64,000 bases of DNA from Marinifilum sp. D714 (GTDB lineage: Bacteria > Bacteroidota > Bacteroidia > Bacteroidales > Marinifilaceae). The DNA lies in the NCBI RefSeq assembly GCF_030851345.1, contig NZ_JALPNU010000012.1:1-64000 (forward strand), read 5' to 3'. The notes below the pieces were generated by a model, which was not told the origin of the DNA, did no database searches, and was given only the letters and a program-made list of their open reading frames with translations. Position numbers and translations under genes: made by a program. This document shows, one piece after another, positions 17,379 through 26,739 of the stretch; positions within the stretch are counted from its first letter, which is position 1, and each line of letters starts with the position of its first letter.

Positions 17379-19898
17379 ATGAATCAGCCACATATCAACA
17401 ATATAGCTGAATTACATAAAGAAATTGATAAACTGCGCAAACAAATTGACTTTCTAAATAGTAGAAAACATGATTTCTTTGGTAATTATTATGATATTTT
17501 ATCTAATGAAAAGGTTGTGGCTTTCTGCTGGTTATTCAATAAAAATCAAATTCTTTGGTCGGATTGTGCAGAAACTGTATTTGGTTTAAAAAACACAACT
17601 TTTGGAAGTACAAAAGAAAGTTTTTTAAACTGTATTAAACATGAAGATACCACCAATTTTGTAGATAATCTCTCCGAATGCTTCAGTAATAAATCAATAA
17701 ATTGTGAATCAACATTCAGACTCTCCGAAAAAAACAAATCTATCGTTTGGATAAAAGCCTCTTGCAAAATAGAGTACGATTTAAGAGGAGAACCAATCGA
17801 GATTAGAGGCATTTTAAAAGACATTACACCAATAAAGGAAACAGAAGAAGAAAGACACCTTAATAATCTAAGATATCAAACATTATTCAACTACTCTCCT
17901 GTTCCTTTATGGGAAGAAGAATTCTCAGAGCTTTACCAATATCTAGACAAATTAAAACAAAATGGCATAACAAACTTTAAAGATTATTTTAATGAGCATC
18001 CTGAATCCCTTGCTCTATGTTCGCAAAAAATTAAAGTAACTGATGTAAACCTGGCAACATTAAAACTGCATGATGCTGGATCAAAAGAAGAACTACTGGG
18101 AAATTTGGATAAAATTTTCACTCCAAGATCCTACGAAGTTTTTAAAGATGAAGTTATTGCTCTTGCAAATGGTCAAAAAGAATTTGAAACCGAAGGTGAA
18201 ATTAAAACTCTAAGCGGTATTGCCAAGCAAATTTACCTTAAACTATCGATAGACTATAACTCCCTTGATAGTGCAAAAGCCATGCTTGCTACAATAGATA
18301 TCACTGACAGAAAAAAAGCAGATGCAGCACTTGCTGAAAGCGAAAGAAAATTCCGAACCTCTTTTGAAGCTTCAGATGTTGGAATGGCAATTGTAGGTGA
18401 AGACAAAAAATTCCGAGCAATAAATTCTGCATTCTGCAAAATGATGGAATCAACGCCTGAGGATCTTAAAAAAAATAATTTTATAGATATCACGCATCCT
18501 GAAGATATTGAACTTAGCCAACAACACTATCAAAAATGCAAAGAAAGCAAACAAGCATTTACTATTGAGAAAAGATATCTTACACATAATGGAAATGTAA
18601 AATGGGGATTAACCAGTGTAAGTCCAATTTTTAATTCAAAGAATAAATTTCTTTATACTATTGTTCATGTTCAGGATATTACTAATCGAAAATACTCTGA
18701 AGAAGAACTTTTAAAAAGCAATAAAGAGTATGAAGTTTTAGCTGAGGAGTATAAAGATCAAAATGAAGAACTAATTAAAGCAATTGAGATTGCCAAAAGA
18801 AGCGATCGCTTAAAATCAGAGTTTCTGCAAAACCTCTCTCATGAAATTCGCACACCAATGAATGCAATACTTGGTTTTACAGATTTCCTTGAGTTGGAAA
18901 GCATTACTCCAACCAAACGCAAACAATATATCAGCATTATTAAAAACAGCGGATTTCAGCTATTAAGAATCATCGATGATATTCTAGAAATCTCAGCTCT
19001 GGAAACAAAACATGTTCAACTAAACGAAAGCGAGTTCAACCTTAACAGTCTTATGACTGAATTATTTACCATTTTTCAACCTCAGGCCAAAAAACAAAAT
19101 TTATCACTATACCTGCATAAAGATTTAAATGACGAAAACTGTATAATTCATTCTGATGAAGTCAAATTAAGTAAGATACTAGTTAACCTAATTGAAAATT
19201 CACTCAAGTATACAAACTCAGGTTCAATTGAAATTGGATACCATGTAAATGAAAATACAATAGAGCTATATGTTAAAGACACAGGTATTGGAATCGATAC
19301 TACACGACATTCACAAATATTTGAAAGGTTTTCTCAAGCCGAAAGTGAAATTAGTAACAAGCAAGGTGGTTTAGGACTGGGACTTTCCATTGTAAAAGAA
19401 AACGTAAAGTTACTTCATGGTAAAATTAAGTTGATTTCTAAAGTTGATGAAGGAAGTAAATTCATCATCGAATTGAAAAATTGTCTTATCCCAAATCAAG
19501 AAAGCAACACAAAACCATGTGAGAAGGGTAATAATTGCAATATTTTGATTGTTGAAGACGAAGAAATAAATTATCTCTATTTTGAATCTTTAATAGAGGA
19601 AATTGCTCCTGAATGCCATTTAGAACATGCAAAAAATGGACTTGAAGCCATCAAACTTTTCAAACAGAAAGAGTTTAAGCTTGTTTTTATGGATATAAAG
19701 ATGCCTGAAATGAATGGCTACGAAGCAAGCATGGAAATTATAAAAATCAAACCTGAACAGAAAATTATTGCACAAACAGCCTATTCAACAAGCGAAGATA
19801 AAATAAAGGCAAAGCTAGCAGGCTGCAACGATTTTGTATCCAAGCCCATTAGTATAAAAACTATGCAAAAATTACTGGCAAAACACCTAATTTACTAA
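17379..19898 (+). CDS. Soluble PAS hybrid sensor histidine kinase / response regulator
   Basis: 839 residues without a signal peptide or membrane helix, so a cytoplasmic sensor. Order: a short coiled coil (10-30), PAS-like domain (about 40-155), a second divergent PAS-like region (165-315), a canonical PAS domain (325-445, ending VHVQDITNRK), coiled coil, HisKA with phospho-acceptor His488 (LSHEIRTPMNAILGF), HATPase (N-box LIENSLKY, DTGIGID, GGLGLGLSI), and a C-terminal receiver with phospho-acceptor Asp772 (VFMDIKMPEMNG) and Lys in FVSKPIS. No output domain or DNA-binding domain is present and no dedicated partner lies nearby, so the phosphorelay target is unknown. Confidence 0.95.
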   Translation: MNQPHINNIAELHKEIDKLRKQIDFLNSRKHDFFGNYYDILSNEKVVAFCWLFNKNQILWSDCAETVFGLKNTTFGSTKESFLNCIKHEDTTNFVDNLSECFSNKSINCESTFRLSEKNKSIVWIKASCKIEYDLRGEPIEIRGILKDITPIKETEEERHLNNLRYQTLFNYSPVPLWEEEFSELYQYLDKLKQNGITNFKDYFNEHPESLALCSQKIKVTDVNLATLKLHDAGSKEELLGNLDKIFTPRSYEVFKDEVIALANGQKEFETEGEIKTLSGIAKQIYLKLSIDYNSLDSAKAMLATIDITDRKKADAALAESERKFRTSFEASDVGMAIVGEDKKFRAINSAFCKMMESTPEDLKKNNFIDITHPEDIELSQQHYQKCKESKQAFTIEKRYLTHNGNVKWGLTSVSPIFNSKNKFLYTIVHVQDITNRKYSEEELLKSNKEYEVLAEEYKDQNEELIKAIEIAKRSDRLKSEFLQNLSHEIRTPMNAILGFTDFLELESITPTKRKQYISIIKNSGFQLLRIIDDILEISALETKHVQLNESEFNLNSLMTELFTIFQPQAKKQNLSLYLHKDLNDENCIIHSDEVKLSKILVNLIENSLKYTNSGSIEIGYHVNENTIELYVKDTGIGIDTTRHSQIFERFSQAESEISNKQGGLGLGLSIVKENVKLLHGKIKLISKVDEGSKFIIELKNCLIPNQESNTKPCEKGNNCNILIVEDEEINYLYFESLIEEIAPECHLEHAKNGLEAIKLFKQKEFKLVFMDIKMPEMNGYEASMEIIKIKPEQKIIAQTAYSTSEDKIKAKLAGCNDFVSKPISIKTMQKLLAKHLIY

Positions 19899-19911
19899 AT
19901 AAAGTGAACTC

Positions 19912-19956
19912 GAGAAAAAAGCAATTGGCTCATTTGTTTTTCATTTAAATGAGCCA
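19912..19956 (-). terminator. Terminator after sdaA (convergent, possibly bidirectional)
   Basis: Ten-base arms TGGCTCATTT and AAATGAGCCA (19926-19935, 19947-19956). On the minus strand the hairpin is followed by ATTGC and six T residues. It lies between the convergent kinase and sdaA genes. Confidence 0.7.
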
Positions 19957-19965
19957 GTACCTATT

Positions 19966-21171
19966 TTATCTATATGTAAAACCTTTTAAACTAGCCAAAC
20001 CGCCAAGTGAGGTTTCTTTATAAGACAAAGACAAATCCAAGCCTGTTTTCATCATGGTTTCAGTTACCTGATCAAAACTAATTCTATGCCTTCCGTCGGA
20101 TAATAATGCGTAAGTATTGTGATTTAATGCACGAGCTGCAGCAAACACATTCCGCTCGATACATGGAATCTGAACCAAGCCCAAAATCGGATCACAAGTT
20201 AATCCCAAATGATGTTCCAAGCCCATTTCAGCAGAATATTCAATCTGGTAAATGGTTCCTCCATGCAATTGAGTTGCCGCTCCTGAAGCCATCGCACAAG
20301 CAACACCAACTTCACCTTGACATCCTACTTCAGCTCCAGAAATTGAAGCATTGAATTTTACAATATTTCCAATTAATCCAGCAGTAGCTAAAGCTTTTAA
20401 AATATCCTTTTTCTTAAACTTGTAAAATTTCTTGTGATAGTATAGAATGGCTGGCAAAACTCCGCAAGCTCCACATGTTGGCGCTGTTACAATGGTTCCT
20501 CCTCCTGCATTTTCTTCTGATACCGCCAATGCATACGAATAAAGCATCGAACGCTTTCGCATTGGCCCACTATAGGTCTTTGCTTTTAAATGATACAAAT
20601 GAGATTTACGAGGTAACTTTAAACCTCCAGGAAGTTCACCTTCATTGTTCATTCCTTTTTTTATGGCACTTTTCATGGCAGTCCAAACCTCATCCAAAAA
20701 ATCCCAAATTTCTTCTCCCTCTCTTAATAAAACGTATTCCCAAAGTTGCTTATCATTCTCTTTACACCATTGCAGAATAGTATCCATGGTGGTTAGATCG
20801 TAAATTGATTGTGAGGAATGTTCTGTCTTATCATCTACAATGGCACCGCCTCCAACACTATAAGCAGTCCATTCTTCTACAAGTTCTCCTGAATTATTAT
20901 AAGATTTTAATCTTAGAGCATTTGGGTGCTTTTCCAAAAACTCCTTTGGTTTCCATATTAAATCAAGCTCTTTGCTCTTAAAAACCTCCTCAATAGCAAC
21001 ACCGGTAAGGTGTCCTTTCCCCGTTGCTGCAAGACTTCCGAATAGAGTTACCTCAAATTTATCATGATCCGAATTTCTTTGCAAAAACTCTTCTGCTGCC
21101 TTTCTAGGTCCCATTGTATGACTACTAGAAGGACCACAGCCAATTCTATATAATTCCTTTATCGATTCCAT
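19966..21171 (-). CDS. sdaA: L-serine ammonia-lyase (single-chain, iron-sulfur)
   Basis: 401 residues. The enzyme deaminates L-serine to pyruvate and ammonia using an oxygen-sensitive [4Fe-4S] cluster. The beta-domain opens with IGCGPSSSHTMGP. The alpha-domain carries the cluster cysteines in TAPTCGACGVLPA and LTCDPILGLVQIPCIERN, plus the EVGCQGEVGVACAMA block. Both domains are in one chain, as in the Bacteroidota form, which is slightly shorter than enterobacterial SdaA. A TAAATTTG box lies 24 nt upstream of the ATG. Confidence 0.95.
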   Translation of the reverse strand: MESIKELYRIGCGPSSSHTMGPRKAAEEFLQRNSDHDKFEVTLFGSLAATGKGHLTGVAIEEVFKSKELDLIWKPKEFLEKHPNALRLKSYNNSGELVEEWTAYSVGGGAIVDDKTEHSSQSIYDLTTMDTILQWCKENDKQLWEYVLLREGEEIWDFLDEVWTAMKSAIKKGMNNEGELPGGLKLPRKSHLYHLKAKTYSGPMRKRSMLYSYALAVSEENAGGGTIVTAPTCGACGVLPAILYYHKKFYKFKKKDILKALATAGLIGNIVKFNASISGAEVGCQGEVGVACAMASGAATQLHGGTIYQIEYSAEMGLEHHLGLTCDPILGLVQIPCIERNVFAAARALNHNTYALLSDGRHRISFDQVTETMMKTGLDLSLSYKETSLGGLASLKGFTYR

Positions 21172-21194
21172 TTCTGTTGTTGTTTAGTTGCGCA

Positions 21195-21202
21195 CAAATT
21201 TA
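21195..21202 (-). promoter_or_regulatory. Promoter -7 box for sdaA
   Basis: TAAATTTG on the minus strand, fits TAnnTTTG, 24 nt before the sdaA ATG at 21171. Confidence 0.45.
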
Positions 21203-21239
21203 ATAAATGCAACGAAAGGAATTACAATTTTGGCAGGCA

Positions 21240-21272
21240 TAAAAAAAGAGAAGTTCAATAATGAACTTCTCT
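21240..21272 (-). terminator. Terminator of the tRNA operon
   Basis: AGAGAAGTTCA, 4-nt loop, TGAACTTCTCT (21247-21272). On the minus strand it is followed by seven T residues, just beyond the third tRNA-Pro. Confidence 0.9.
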
Positions 21273-21278
21273 TCTCTG

Positions 21279-21353
21279 TCGGGGTGGCAGGATTCGAACC
21301 TGCGACCTCCTGCTCCCAAAGCAGGCGCGATAACCGGGCTACGCTACACCCCG
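21279..21353 (-). tRNA. tRNA-Pro(UGG), copy 3
   Basis: A complete 75-nt cloverleaf on the minus strand: acceptor CGGGGTG/CACCCCG, anticodon stem CCTGC/GCAGG with loop TTTGGGA (anticodon TGG), T-arm GCAGG-TTCGAAT-CCTGC, discriminator A. CCA is not encoded. The sequence is identical to the other two copies. Confidence 0.95.
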
Positions 21354-21408
21354 AAAATTCGGTATTTTTCAGTAAATCGAGAAGTTTTTAAACTCTCAAA
21401 TTTTTCAG

Positions 21409-21483
21409 TCGGGGTGGCAGGATTCGAACCTGCGACCTCCTGCTCCCAAAGCAGGCGCGATAACCGGGCTACGCTACACCCCG
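21409..21483 (-). tRNA. tRNA-Pro(UGG), copy 2
   Basis: Identical in all 75 positions to the neighbouring copies. Spacers to each side also begin with the same AAAATTCGGTA-like stretch, showing that the repeat unit includes flanking DNA. Confidence 0.95.
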
Positions 21484-21546
21484 AAAAATTCGGTACTGTT
21501 TTCGATAAAAAAAGAGAAGCTTTTAAACTCCTCTGAAAATTTTCGG

Positions 21547-21621
21547 TCGGGGTGGCAGGATTCGAACCTGCGACCTCCTGCTCCCAAAGCAGGCGCGATA
21601 ACCGGGCTACGCTACACCCCG
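21547..21621 (-). tRNA. tRNA-Pro(UGG), copy 1
   Basis: First proline tRNA after tRNA-Ser in the transcript; same 75-nt sequence and TGG anticodon as the other two copies. Confidence 0.95.
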
Positions 21622-21628
21622 AAAACTT

Positions 21629-21719
<91 letters not shown>

Positions 21720-21731
21720 TGATTGCGGAAG

Positions 21732-21761
21732 CAAAAGTATGTAAAAATTTCTGATGTGCAA
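21732..21761 (-). promoter_or_regulatory. Promoter of the tRNA operon
   Basis: Minus-strand TTG (21759-21761), 19-nt spacer, TACTTTTG (21732-21739). This is a good match to the Bacteroidota -33/-7 pair, with predicted start about 6 nt before the tRNA-Ser 5' end. Confidence 0.7.
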
Positions 21762-21854
21762 AATATTTTTTTCGCAATAATTCAAAGAATTCTCCAGCCC
21801 TGATTATAGTAAATTATAAATCAATGAGATTAGATTTTATTTTTTTTGAAATAT

Positions 21855-21896
21855 TTTTAAAAAAAAGCCGAAAAGGAATGTTTCCCTTTCGGCTTT
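21855..21896 (-). terminator. Terminator of the SPOR-clpS-nfeD-floA operon
   Basis: AAAGCCGAAAaGGAA and TTTCCcTTTCGGCTTT pair with one mismatch around a 2-nt loop. On the minus strand a run of eight T residues follows. It lies 20 nt past the floA stop. Confidence 0.9.
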
Positions 21897-21916
21897 CAAT
21901 GAAAATTCAATAATTT

Positions 21917-22897
21917 TTATTTCTTCTTTCCTTTATCTTTAGGGTTTGCAATATTCTCTCTCATGCTTGTATCAGCTTCGATATTCTTCATACGATAGTA
22001 ATCCATGATACCAAGCTGTCCATTTCTGAAAGCTTCAGCCATTGCTCTTGGCACCTCAGCTTCCGCCTCAATTACTTTAGCACGCATCTCCTGAGCCAAT
22101 GCTTTATTTTCTTGTTCAGAAGCTACAGCCATTGCTCTACGTTCCTCTGCTTTTGCTTGTGCAATTTTCAAATCTGCTTCAGCTTGATCAGTTTGAAGAA
22201 CCGCACCAATGTTTTTACCTATGTCGATATCAGCGATATCAATTGATAGGATTTCAAATGCAGTACCAGCATCCAAACCTTTTTCCAATACAACTCTTGA
22301 GATGTTATCTGGATTCTCAAGAACCGACTTATGAGTTTCTGATGAACCAATTGAGGATACAATTCCTTCACCAACACGCGCAAGAACGGTTTCCTCACCA
22401 GCTCCACCAACCAATTGACGGATGTTTGCACGAACGGTTACTCTTGCTTTTGCTATCAACTGAATTCCATCTTTAGAAACAGCTGTAACCGGAGGAGTAT
22501 TGATCACTTTAGGAATTACACTCATTTGAACTGCTTCGTAAACATCACGACCAGCCAAATCGATTGCTGTTGCCATCTTAAATCCTAATTCTATATTAGC
22601 TTTTGAAGCAGACACTAAAGCATGCGTGACTTGAGAAACATGTCCTCCTGCCAAATAATGAGCTTCTAACTCGTTTCGATTCAATTTTAATCCTGCTTTG
22701 GTTCCTTCAATCATTGCACTTACAATTACTTTAGGTGGTACTTTTCTCCAACGCATAAACACCAATTGAATCAAGGATATTCTAACTCCCGATAACAGAG
22801 CTGAAAACCAAAGTGCTACAGGAATAAAGACAAACAGGATATAAATCCCGACTCCTACTGCAGCAAATATTAGAATTATAGTTCCAATTCCTTCCAT
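21917..22897 (-). CDS. floA: Flotillin-like protein FloA (SPFH domain)
   Basis: 326 residues. One N-terminal hydrophobic hairpin/helix (residues of about 5-35) anchors the protein at the inner membrane. The central part is the SPFH-type domain, and the C-terminal third is an Ala/Glu/Lys-rich coiled coil ([23 protein letters not shown]). FloA proteins form membrane foci that organise protein complexes and affect fluidity. The gene follows nfeD by 10 bp, the usual pairing for this family. Confidence 0.95.
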   Translation of the reverse strand: MEGIGTIILIFAAVGVGIYILFVFIPVALWFSALLSGVRISLIQLVFMRWRKVPPKVIVSAMIEGTKAGLKLNRNELEAHYLAGGHVSQVTHALVSASKANIELGFKMATAIDLAGRDVYEAVQMSVIPKVINTPPVTAVSKDGIQLIAKARVTVRANIRQLVGGAGEETVLARVGEGIVSSIGSSETHKSVLENPDNISRVVLEKGLDAGTAFEILSIDIADIDIGKNIGAVLQTDQAEADLKIAQAKAEERRAMAVASEQENKALAQEMRAKVIEAEAEVPRAMAEAFRNGQLGIMDYYRMKNIEADTSMRENIANPKDKGKKK

Positions 22898-22907
22898 CTG
22901 TATAGTT

Positions 22908-23372
22908 TTATATAGGTTTTACAATTACAATTTTATCCATTAAGCCAATAACTTCTACTTTGCTCTTCTCATCAATATAAGCACCTGTAGATTTCGCCTC
23001 GACAACAGTTTTATTAATTTTTATTTTTCCCATAGGCGCAAGTCTAGATAAACAAATTCCTTGGTCTCCTATGTGTATTTTTTCTTCTTCTAGCTTTTCT
23101 ACTTTCGAATCTACCTCTGCTTTTAGCATTATTTTATTCCAAGTATTAGACTTTAATGCCAACACTAAAGATATTCCACAGAAAATAATAGTAGCCAACA
23201 CCGTTAAATGTCCAATGGTATTTCCATAATGATCATAGGCCAGGTATATTCCTCCTCCAATCATTAAAACACCACCAATTGCGGCCAATGTAATTCCTGG
23301 AATCACCAAAAATTCTAATAATAAAAGAAGAACTCCTAATAGAATAAGTAATACAATAATTAAAGCTGTCAT
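22908..23372 (-). CDS. NfeD family protein (short form)
   Basis: 154 residues with three or four membrane helices in the first 80 residues ([55 protein letters not shown]) and a C-terminal OB-fold-like domain ([18 protein letters not shown], then [18 protein letters not shown]). The short NfeD form lacks the N-terminal ClpP-like protease and typically pairs with flotillins, as here. Confidence 0.92.
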   Translation of the reverse strand: MTALIIVLLILLGVLLLLLEFLVIPGITLAAIGGVLMIGGGIYLAYDHYGNTIGHLTVLATIIFCGISLVLALKSNTWNKIMLKAEVDSKVEKLEEEKIHIGDQGICLSRLAPMGKIKINKTVVEAKSTGAYIDEKSKVEVIGLMDKIVIVKPI

Positions 23373-23390
23373 TAATTTCTAAATCTAAAA

Positions 23391-23672
23391 TTATACAATT
23401 GTGACCTTTAATCCCTTCTTCGCCAAGCCCTCTCTCATTGGTCTGATAACACTCATTTTTCCATTTTTCACATCACACTTGCCTTTATAATGCGTAATAT
23501 ATGCACACTGTTCTGCCTGTTCCGGATTATGTTTGCAGATATCGACAAGTGCATCTACAACAAAATCAAAGGTGTGATAATCATCGTTATGCAAAAGCAA
23601 AGTGTTACGATTAATGATATCATCCAAAACCTCATTTTCCTCCCCTAAATATCCTTCATCGTAATTACTCAT
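23391..23672 (-). CDS. clpS: ClpS-like adaptor for the Clp protease
   Basis: A 93-residue protein with the ClpS core: LLLHNDDYHTFDFVVDAL at about residues 25-42 and the closing GKCDVKNGKM...RPMREGLAKKGLKVTI block. ClpS binds the ClpA/ClpC N-domain and delivers N-degron substrates. The substrate-pocket Asn-Asp-Asp is kept. It sits 12 bp after the SPOR-protein gene and 18 bp before nfeD, so it is probably co-transcribed with envelope genes. Confidence 0.9.
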   Translation of the reverse strand: MSNYDEGYLGEENEVLDDIINRNTLLLHNDDYHTFDFVVDALVDICKHNPEQAEQCAYITHYKGKCDVKNGKMSVIRPMREGLAKKGLKVTIV

Positions 23673-23684
23673 ATTGTCAAATTT

Positions 23685-25877
23685 TTATTGTCGAAGAATT
23701 TCCAATGCTTGCTGAATGGTAATCTTATCGCTTCCGGAATAAGCCACAGTAAATGCATCGCTTAATCCAGCTTCTCTAAGTTCCATTTTCAATTTACTCA
23801 CTTTGCTATAAGAATCAAAGCTTCCAACCGTGCAAATTGTATATCCTCTGTAATCATTGGCATATTCAATCTTATATTTCGAAAATGCTCTAAGTTTATC
23901 CTTCACATCATTCGGAACATCTTCCGAAAAAGCACCCACCTGAACTTTGAACACAACTTCTCCATCATTTGTTTTTACTGTCTTAGGTTTTTCAATTGGT
24001 TTTCGTGTTGATTTTGCCACTACAGTAGGTTGGTAATTTTGATCGGTTATTTTTATTGCCTGTGTAAGATTTGCTTTCTTACCATCCTTATATGCAACTA
24101 CAAATGCATTAGGAAACAACTGTCTGATTTCAGGAATAGCTGTTTTTGCAGAAGCAAATGTTGGGTAATTTCCAACCATATATTTATACAGTTTGCCATT
24201 ACCAGCCAATTCTTCCTTAACCGGATTTAAACCTTCAAAAAACTTAGGATCTCTTCTGCTTGAAAATACTCCTACTTGCAAATGATAAACATAGCCTGCA
24301 ATCACATTCTTTGGTTTTTCAGGAAGTTTCTCCGAAGTCATTACCAAATGTTCTTTTTTGTCCGATTGTGCAACAACATCCGTTTCTATGGTTCCAACAA
24401 TATGCTTGTTCAAATAATCAGATTCGATAGATCTTGCCTGCATCATTTTTTGCTTGGCTTGATTTCCCAACTCGTACGATTTTTCTTCCAAGTTCGAAAT
24501 CTGTTTGCTCAATACTGCTTTTGTAGCTTCATTAGCATCTGCCAACTTTGTTCTCAAGTTTTCTGTTACACTATAAAGGCTATCCGAATTAAATTTATCA
24601 TTTTTCGATTGCATGAAAATATTCTTTGCCTCATTCGATTTAAACTCCGTTAAGTAATGGTAGCTTAATTCTTCACTAATTTGAAAGTTGAAGTAAGGCA
24701 AATTAGCGCTGGTAAATTTTGTTGTATACTTTATTTCAGAGGAAGCCATTTCAACTGCAGGTTTTTCTGGCATAACATTTCCTCCTTTTTTTAGCACAGC
24801 CAATTCAGGAAGTGATTCGGCATTCATAACCACTTTTTGTTCTGGATATTCCGACATCTTAATTTTATAGATCGTCACATCCGTTTTGCCATTCTCACGG
24901 CTCGAAGCAAAGCAAGCAAACTCATCGTTTACATCCGTTGCAAAAAAGAAATCATTAGAAGTGGAATTGATAGGGAATCCCAAATTTTCTGGTTCTGTCC
25001 AGGTATCAGTTATTTCATTGTATACCGATTTAAAAATATCAAATCCACCCATACTTGTATGACCTTGAGAACAGAAATATAATGTTCTGCCATCACCTGC
25101 CATATAAGGGTAAATTTCATCTAAACCTGTATTCAAAGCACTTAGTGCTTCCCATTCGCCCCAACCTCCATTTTTTAAACGCTTGGCGCGATACAAATCC
25201 CTTCCGTTTTTCTTGTTTTTTCCATAGCTGGAGAAATATATGTATCGACCTTTATTTGCCAAACATGCTACATCCACATCTCCTGTTCCATCATATCTTG
25301 ATTTAATACTCTTTGTTTTCTTTGACAATCGATCATCGAAACCTTCAATTTTATAGTAGCGAAAAAACTCTTGCTTATCTACTACTTTTTTATCTCGAAC
25401 ATCAATCACGTAATAAGAGTTCACCAAAGGCAAACCATTCTGACACATCACAATCAATTGATCAATCCCTGTTGATTTCCTTTTGTAATATTCCTGAAAC
25501 TTTCTGTAGTAACGAATTGCTGAATTAAATTGATAATTCATATGGAAAGCACGCCCCAAATAATAAGCAACTGACACATTTACATTCTTGGTTGAGGCTA
25601 TTTTCAGATGCTTAATTGCTTCTGGAATATTTTCATTCAATTCCACCTGGCAAACTCCAAGATAATAATTGTATTCCGGATCCTGAGGATATACATTCAT
25701 AAGTTCTTGATACAAAGGCATCGCATTTTTGTAGTTCTCCTCATCGAAAAAAGTAAATGCTTCTTCTTCTATTTGCTGTTCGGTTTTTCCTCCACTAAAG
25801 CTTTGGGCAAATGATATTTGGGCAATAAACAGAGCGATTAAAAGCAACGTGCTGCGTAATCTCATAGTTTTGTTCAT
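23685..25877 (-). CDS. Exported TPR / PD40 propeller / double-SPOR protein
   Basis: 730 residues. Signal peptide at residues 1-25 (ends ISFAQ). TPR-like helices occupy about 30-170 (YKNAMPLYQELMNVYPQDPEYNYYLGVCQ). A WD40-like PD40 propeller follows at about 195-345 (YIYFSSYGKNKKNGRDLYRAKR, TLYFCSQGHTSMGGFDIF). A helical linker (410-490) leads to two C-terminal SPOR domains (about 530-610 and 643-715, each starting with a VQVGxF-type strand). SPOR domains bind denuded peptidoglycan glycans. The N-terminal half is laid out like PorE/OmpA-family envelope proteins of the type IX system, but SPOR replaces OmpA. It is probably periplasmic and wall-bound; exact role unknown. Confidence 0.85.
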   Translation of the reverse strand: MNKTMRLRSTLLLIALFIAQISFAQSFSGGKTEQQIEEEAFTFFDEENYKNAMPLYQELMNVYPQDPEYNYYLGVCQVELNENIPEAIKHLKIASTKNVNVSVAYYLGRAFHMNYQFNSAIRYYRKFQEYYKRKSTGIDQLIVMCQNGLPLVNSYYVIDVRDKKVVDKQEFFRYYKIEGFDDRLSKKTKSIKSRYDGTGDVDVACLANKGRYIYFSSYGKNKKNGRDLYRAKRLKNGGWGEWEALSALNTGLDEIYPYMAGDGRTLYFCSQGHTSMGGFDIFKSVYNEITDTWTEPENLGFPINSTSNDFFFATDVNDEFACFASSRENGKTDVTIYKIKMSEYPEQKVVMNAESLPELAVLKKGGNVMPEKPAVEMASSEIKYTTKFTSANLPYFNFQISEELSYHYLTEFKSNEAKNIFMQSKNDKFNSDSLYSVTENLRTKLADANEATKAVLSKQISNLEEKSYELGNQAKQKMMQARSIESDYLNKHIVGTIETDVVAQSDKKEHLVMTSEKLPEKPKNVIAGYVYHLQVGVFSSRRDPKFFEGLNPVKEELAGNGKLYKYMVGNYPTFASAKTAIPEIRQLFPNAFVVAYKDGKKANLTQAIKITDQNYQPTVVAKSTRKPIEKPKTVKTNDGEVVFKVQVGAFSEDVPNDVKDKLRAFSKYKIEYANDYRGYTICTVGSFDSYSKVSKLKMELREAGLSDAFTVAYSGSDKITIQQALEILRQ

Positions 25878-26217
25878 AGAATTAATTTCTTGCTAAAAGA
25901 CAATCCGAAATATTAATTATTTTATCTAAAGCCTGTCCATATTTTCATCTCTTAAACTCCCCCTATAACAAGGCTTACAATTATAAAATATTAATATAGT
26001 AAATATTTATAACAAAGATAATATATAAAGTGTAAGTACGAAATAGCCAGAGAAAGATTGAATTAACAAAATATCAGAGTATACTCTTTAAAAAAAGATC
26101 CTCGATTTAATCCATTTCAGACACTTTTTTTTTAACTTCATGGGTTGATAACTTTAGTCGAATTAATTCGTTCGGATATTCGGATTAAGGTATATTTGTA
26201 ATTCAAATTTCTGAAAA
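25878..26217. other. Divergent intergenic region SPOR-protein operon / bcp
   Basis: 340 bp, AT-rich, with no ORF. It contains TATCTTTG on the minus strand (26013-26020), a possible promoter for the SPOR-clpS-nfeD-floA operon with a leader near 130 nt, and TATATTTG on the plus strand (26191-26198) for bcp-recA. Confidence 0.5.
26191..26198 (+). promoter_or_regulatory. Promoter -7 box for bcp-recA
   Basis: TATATTTG, 20 nt before the bcp ATG at 26218. The direct repeat TTCGGATATTCGGAT lies immediately upstream and could be a regulatory site. Confidence 0.55.
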
Positions 26218-26685
26218 ATGACACATTTAAAAGAAGGAGATAAAGCCCCCGATTTCAAGGGATTAAACCAAGATGAAAAAGAATTAAGCTTAGCTGATTT
26301 CAAAGGCAAAAAACTAATTCTTTACTTCTACCCTAAAGATAACACACCTGGATGTACTGCTGAATCGTGTAATTTGAATGAAAATTACGATGCCCTTACA
26401 AATTTAGGCTTCGAAGTTGTTGGTGTTAGCCCCGACAAAATTGCATCGCATCAAAAGTTCATTGCAAAACACAATTTGGCATTCAATTTAATTGCTGATA
26501 CAGAAAAAGAAATTCTGGAAGCTTATGGTGCCTGGGGAATGAAAAAATTATATGGAAGAGAATACATGGGAGTAATTAGAACTACTTTTGTGATTTCAGA
26601 AGATGGTGTAATCGAGAAAATATTTAAGAAAGTAAAGACCAAAGACCACACCAATCAGATTCTTTCTGAAATGAACCTACAATAG
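26218..26685 (+). CDS. bcp: Thioredoxin-dependent peroxiredoxin (Bcp/PrxQ)
   Basis: 155 residues with the thioredoxin-fold core of the atypical 2-Cys Bcp subfamily. The peroxidatic Cys46 and resolving Cys51 are in PGCTAESC, five residues apart as expected. YFYPKDNTPGC and the RTTFVISEDG strand match the family. It reduces hydrogen peroxide and organic hydroperoxides in the cytoplasm. recA starts 54 bp downstream with no terminator between, so peroxide defence and DNA repair share a transcript here. Confidence 0.95.
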   Translation: MTHLKEGDKAPDFKGLNQDEKELSLADFKGKKLILYFYPKDNTPGCTAESCNLNENYDALTNLGFEVVGVSPDKIASHQKFIAKHNLAFNLIADTEKEILEAYGAWGMKKLYGREYMGVIRTTFVISEDGVIEKIFKKVKTKDHTNQILSEMNLQ

Positions 26686-26739
26686 CTTGAAGCCTGAGAT
26701 TTGAAGCTTTAAAATAGAAAATATTAAAAAACACATATT

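Noticed and set aside
21188-21536. Plus-strand ORFs across the tRNA genes
   Set aside because: They are antisense readings of the repeated tRNA-Pro genes (the VAGFEPATSCSQS-type artefact).
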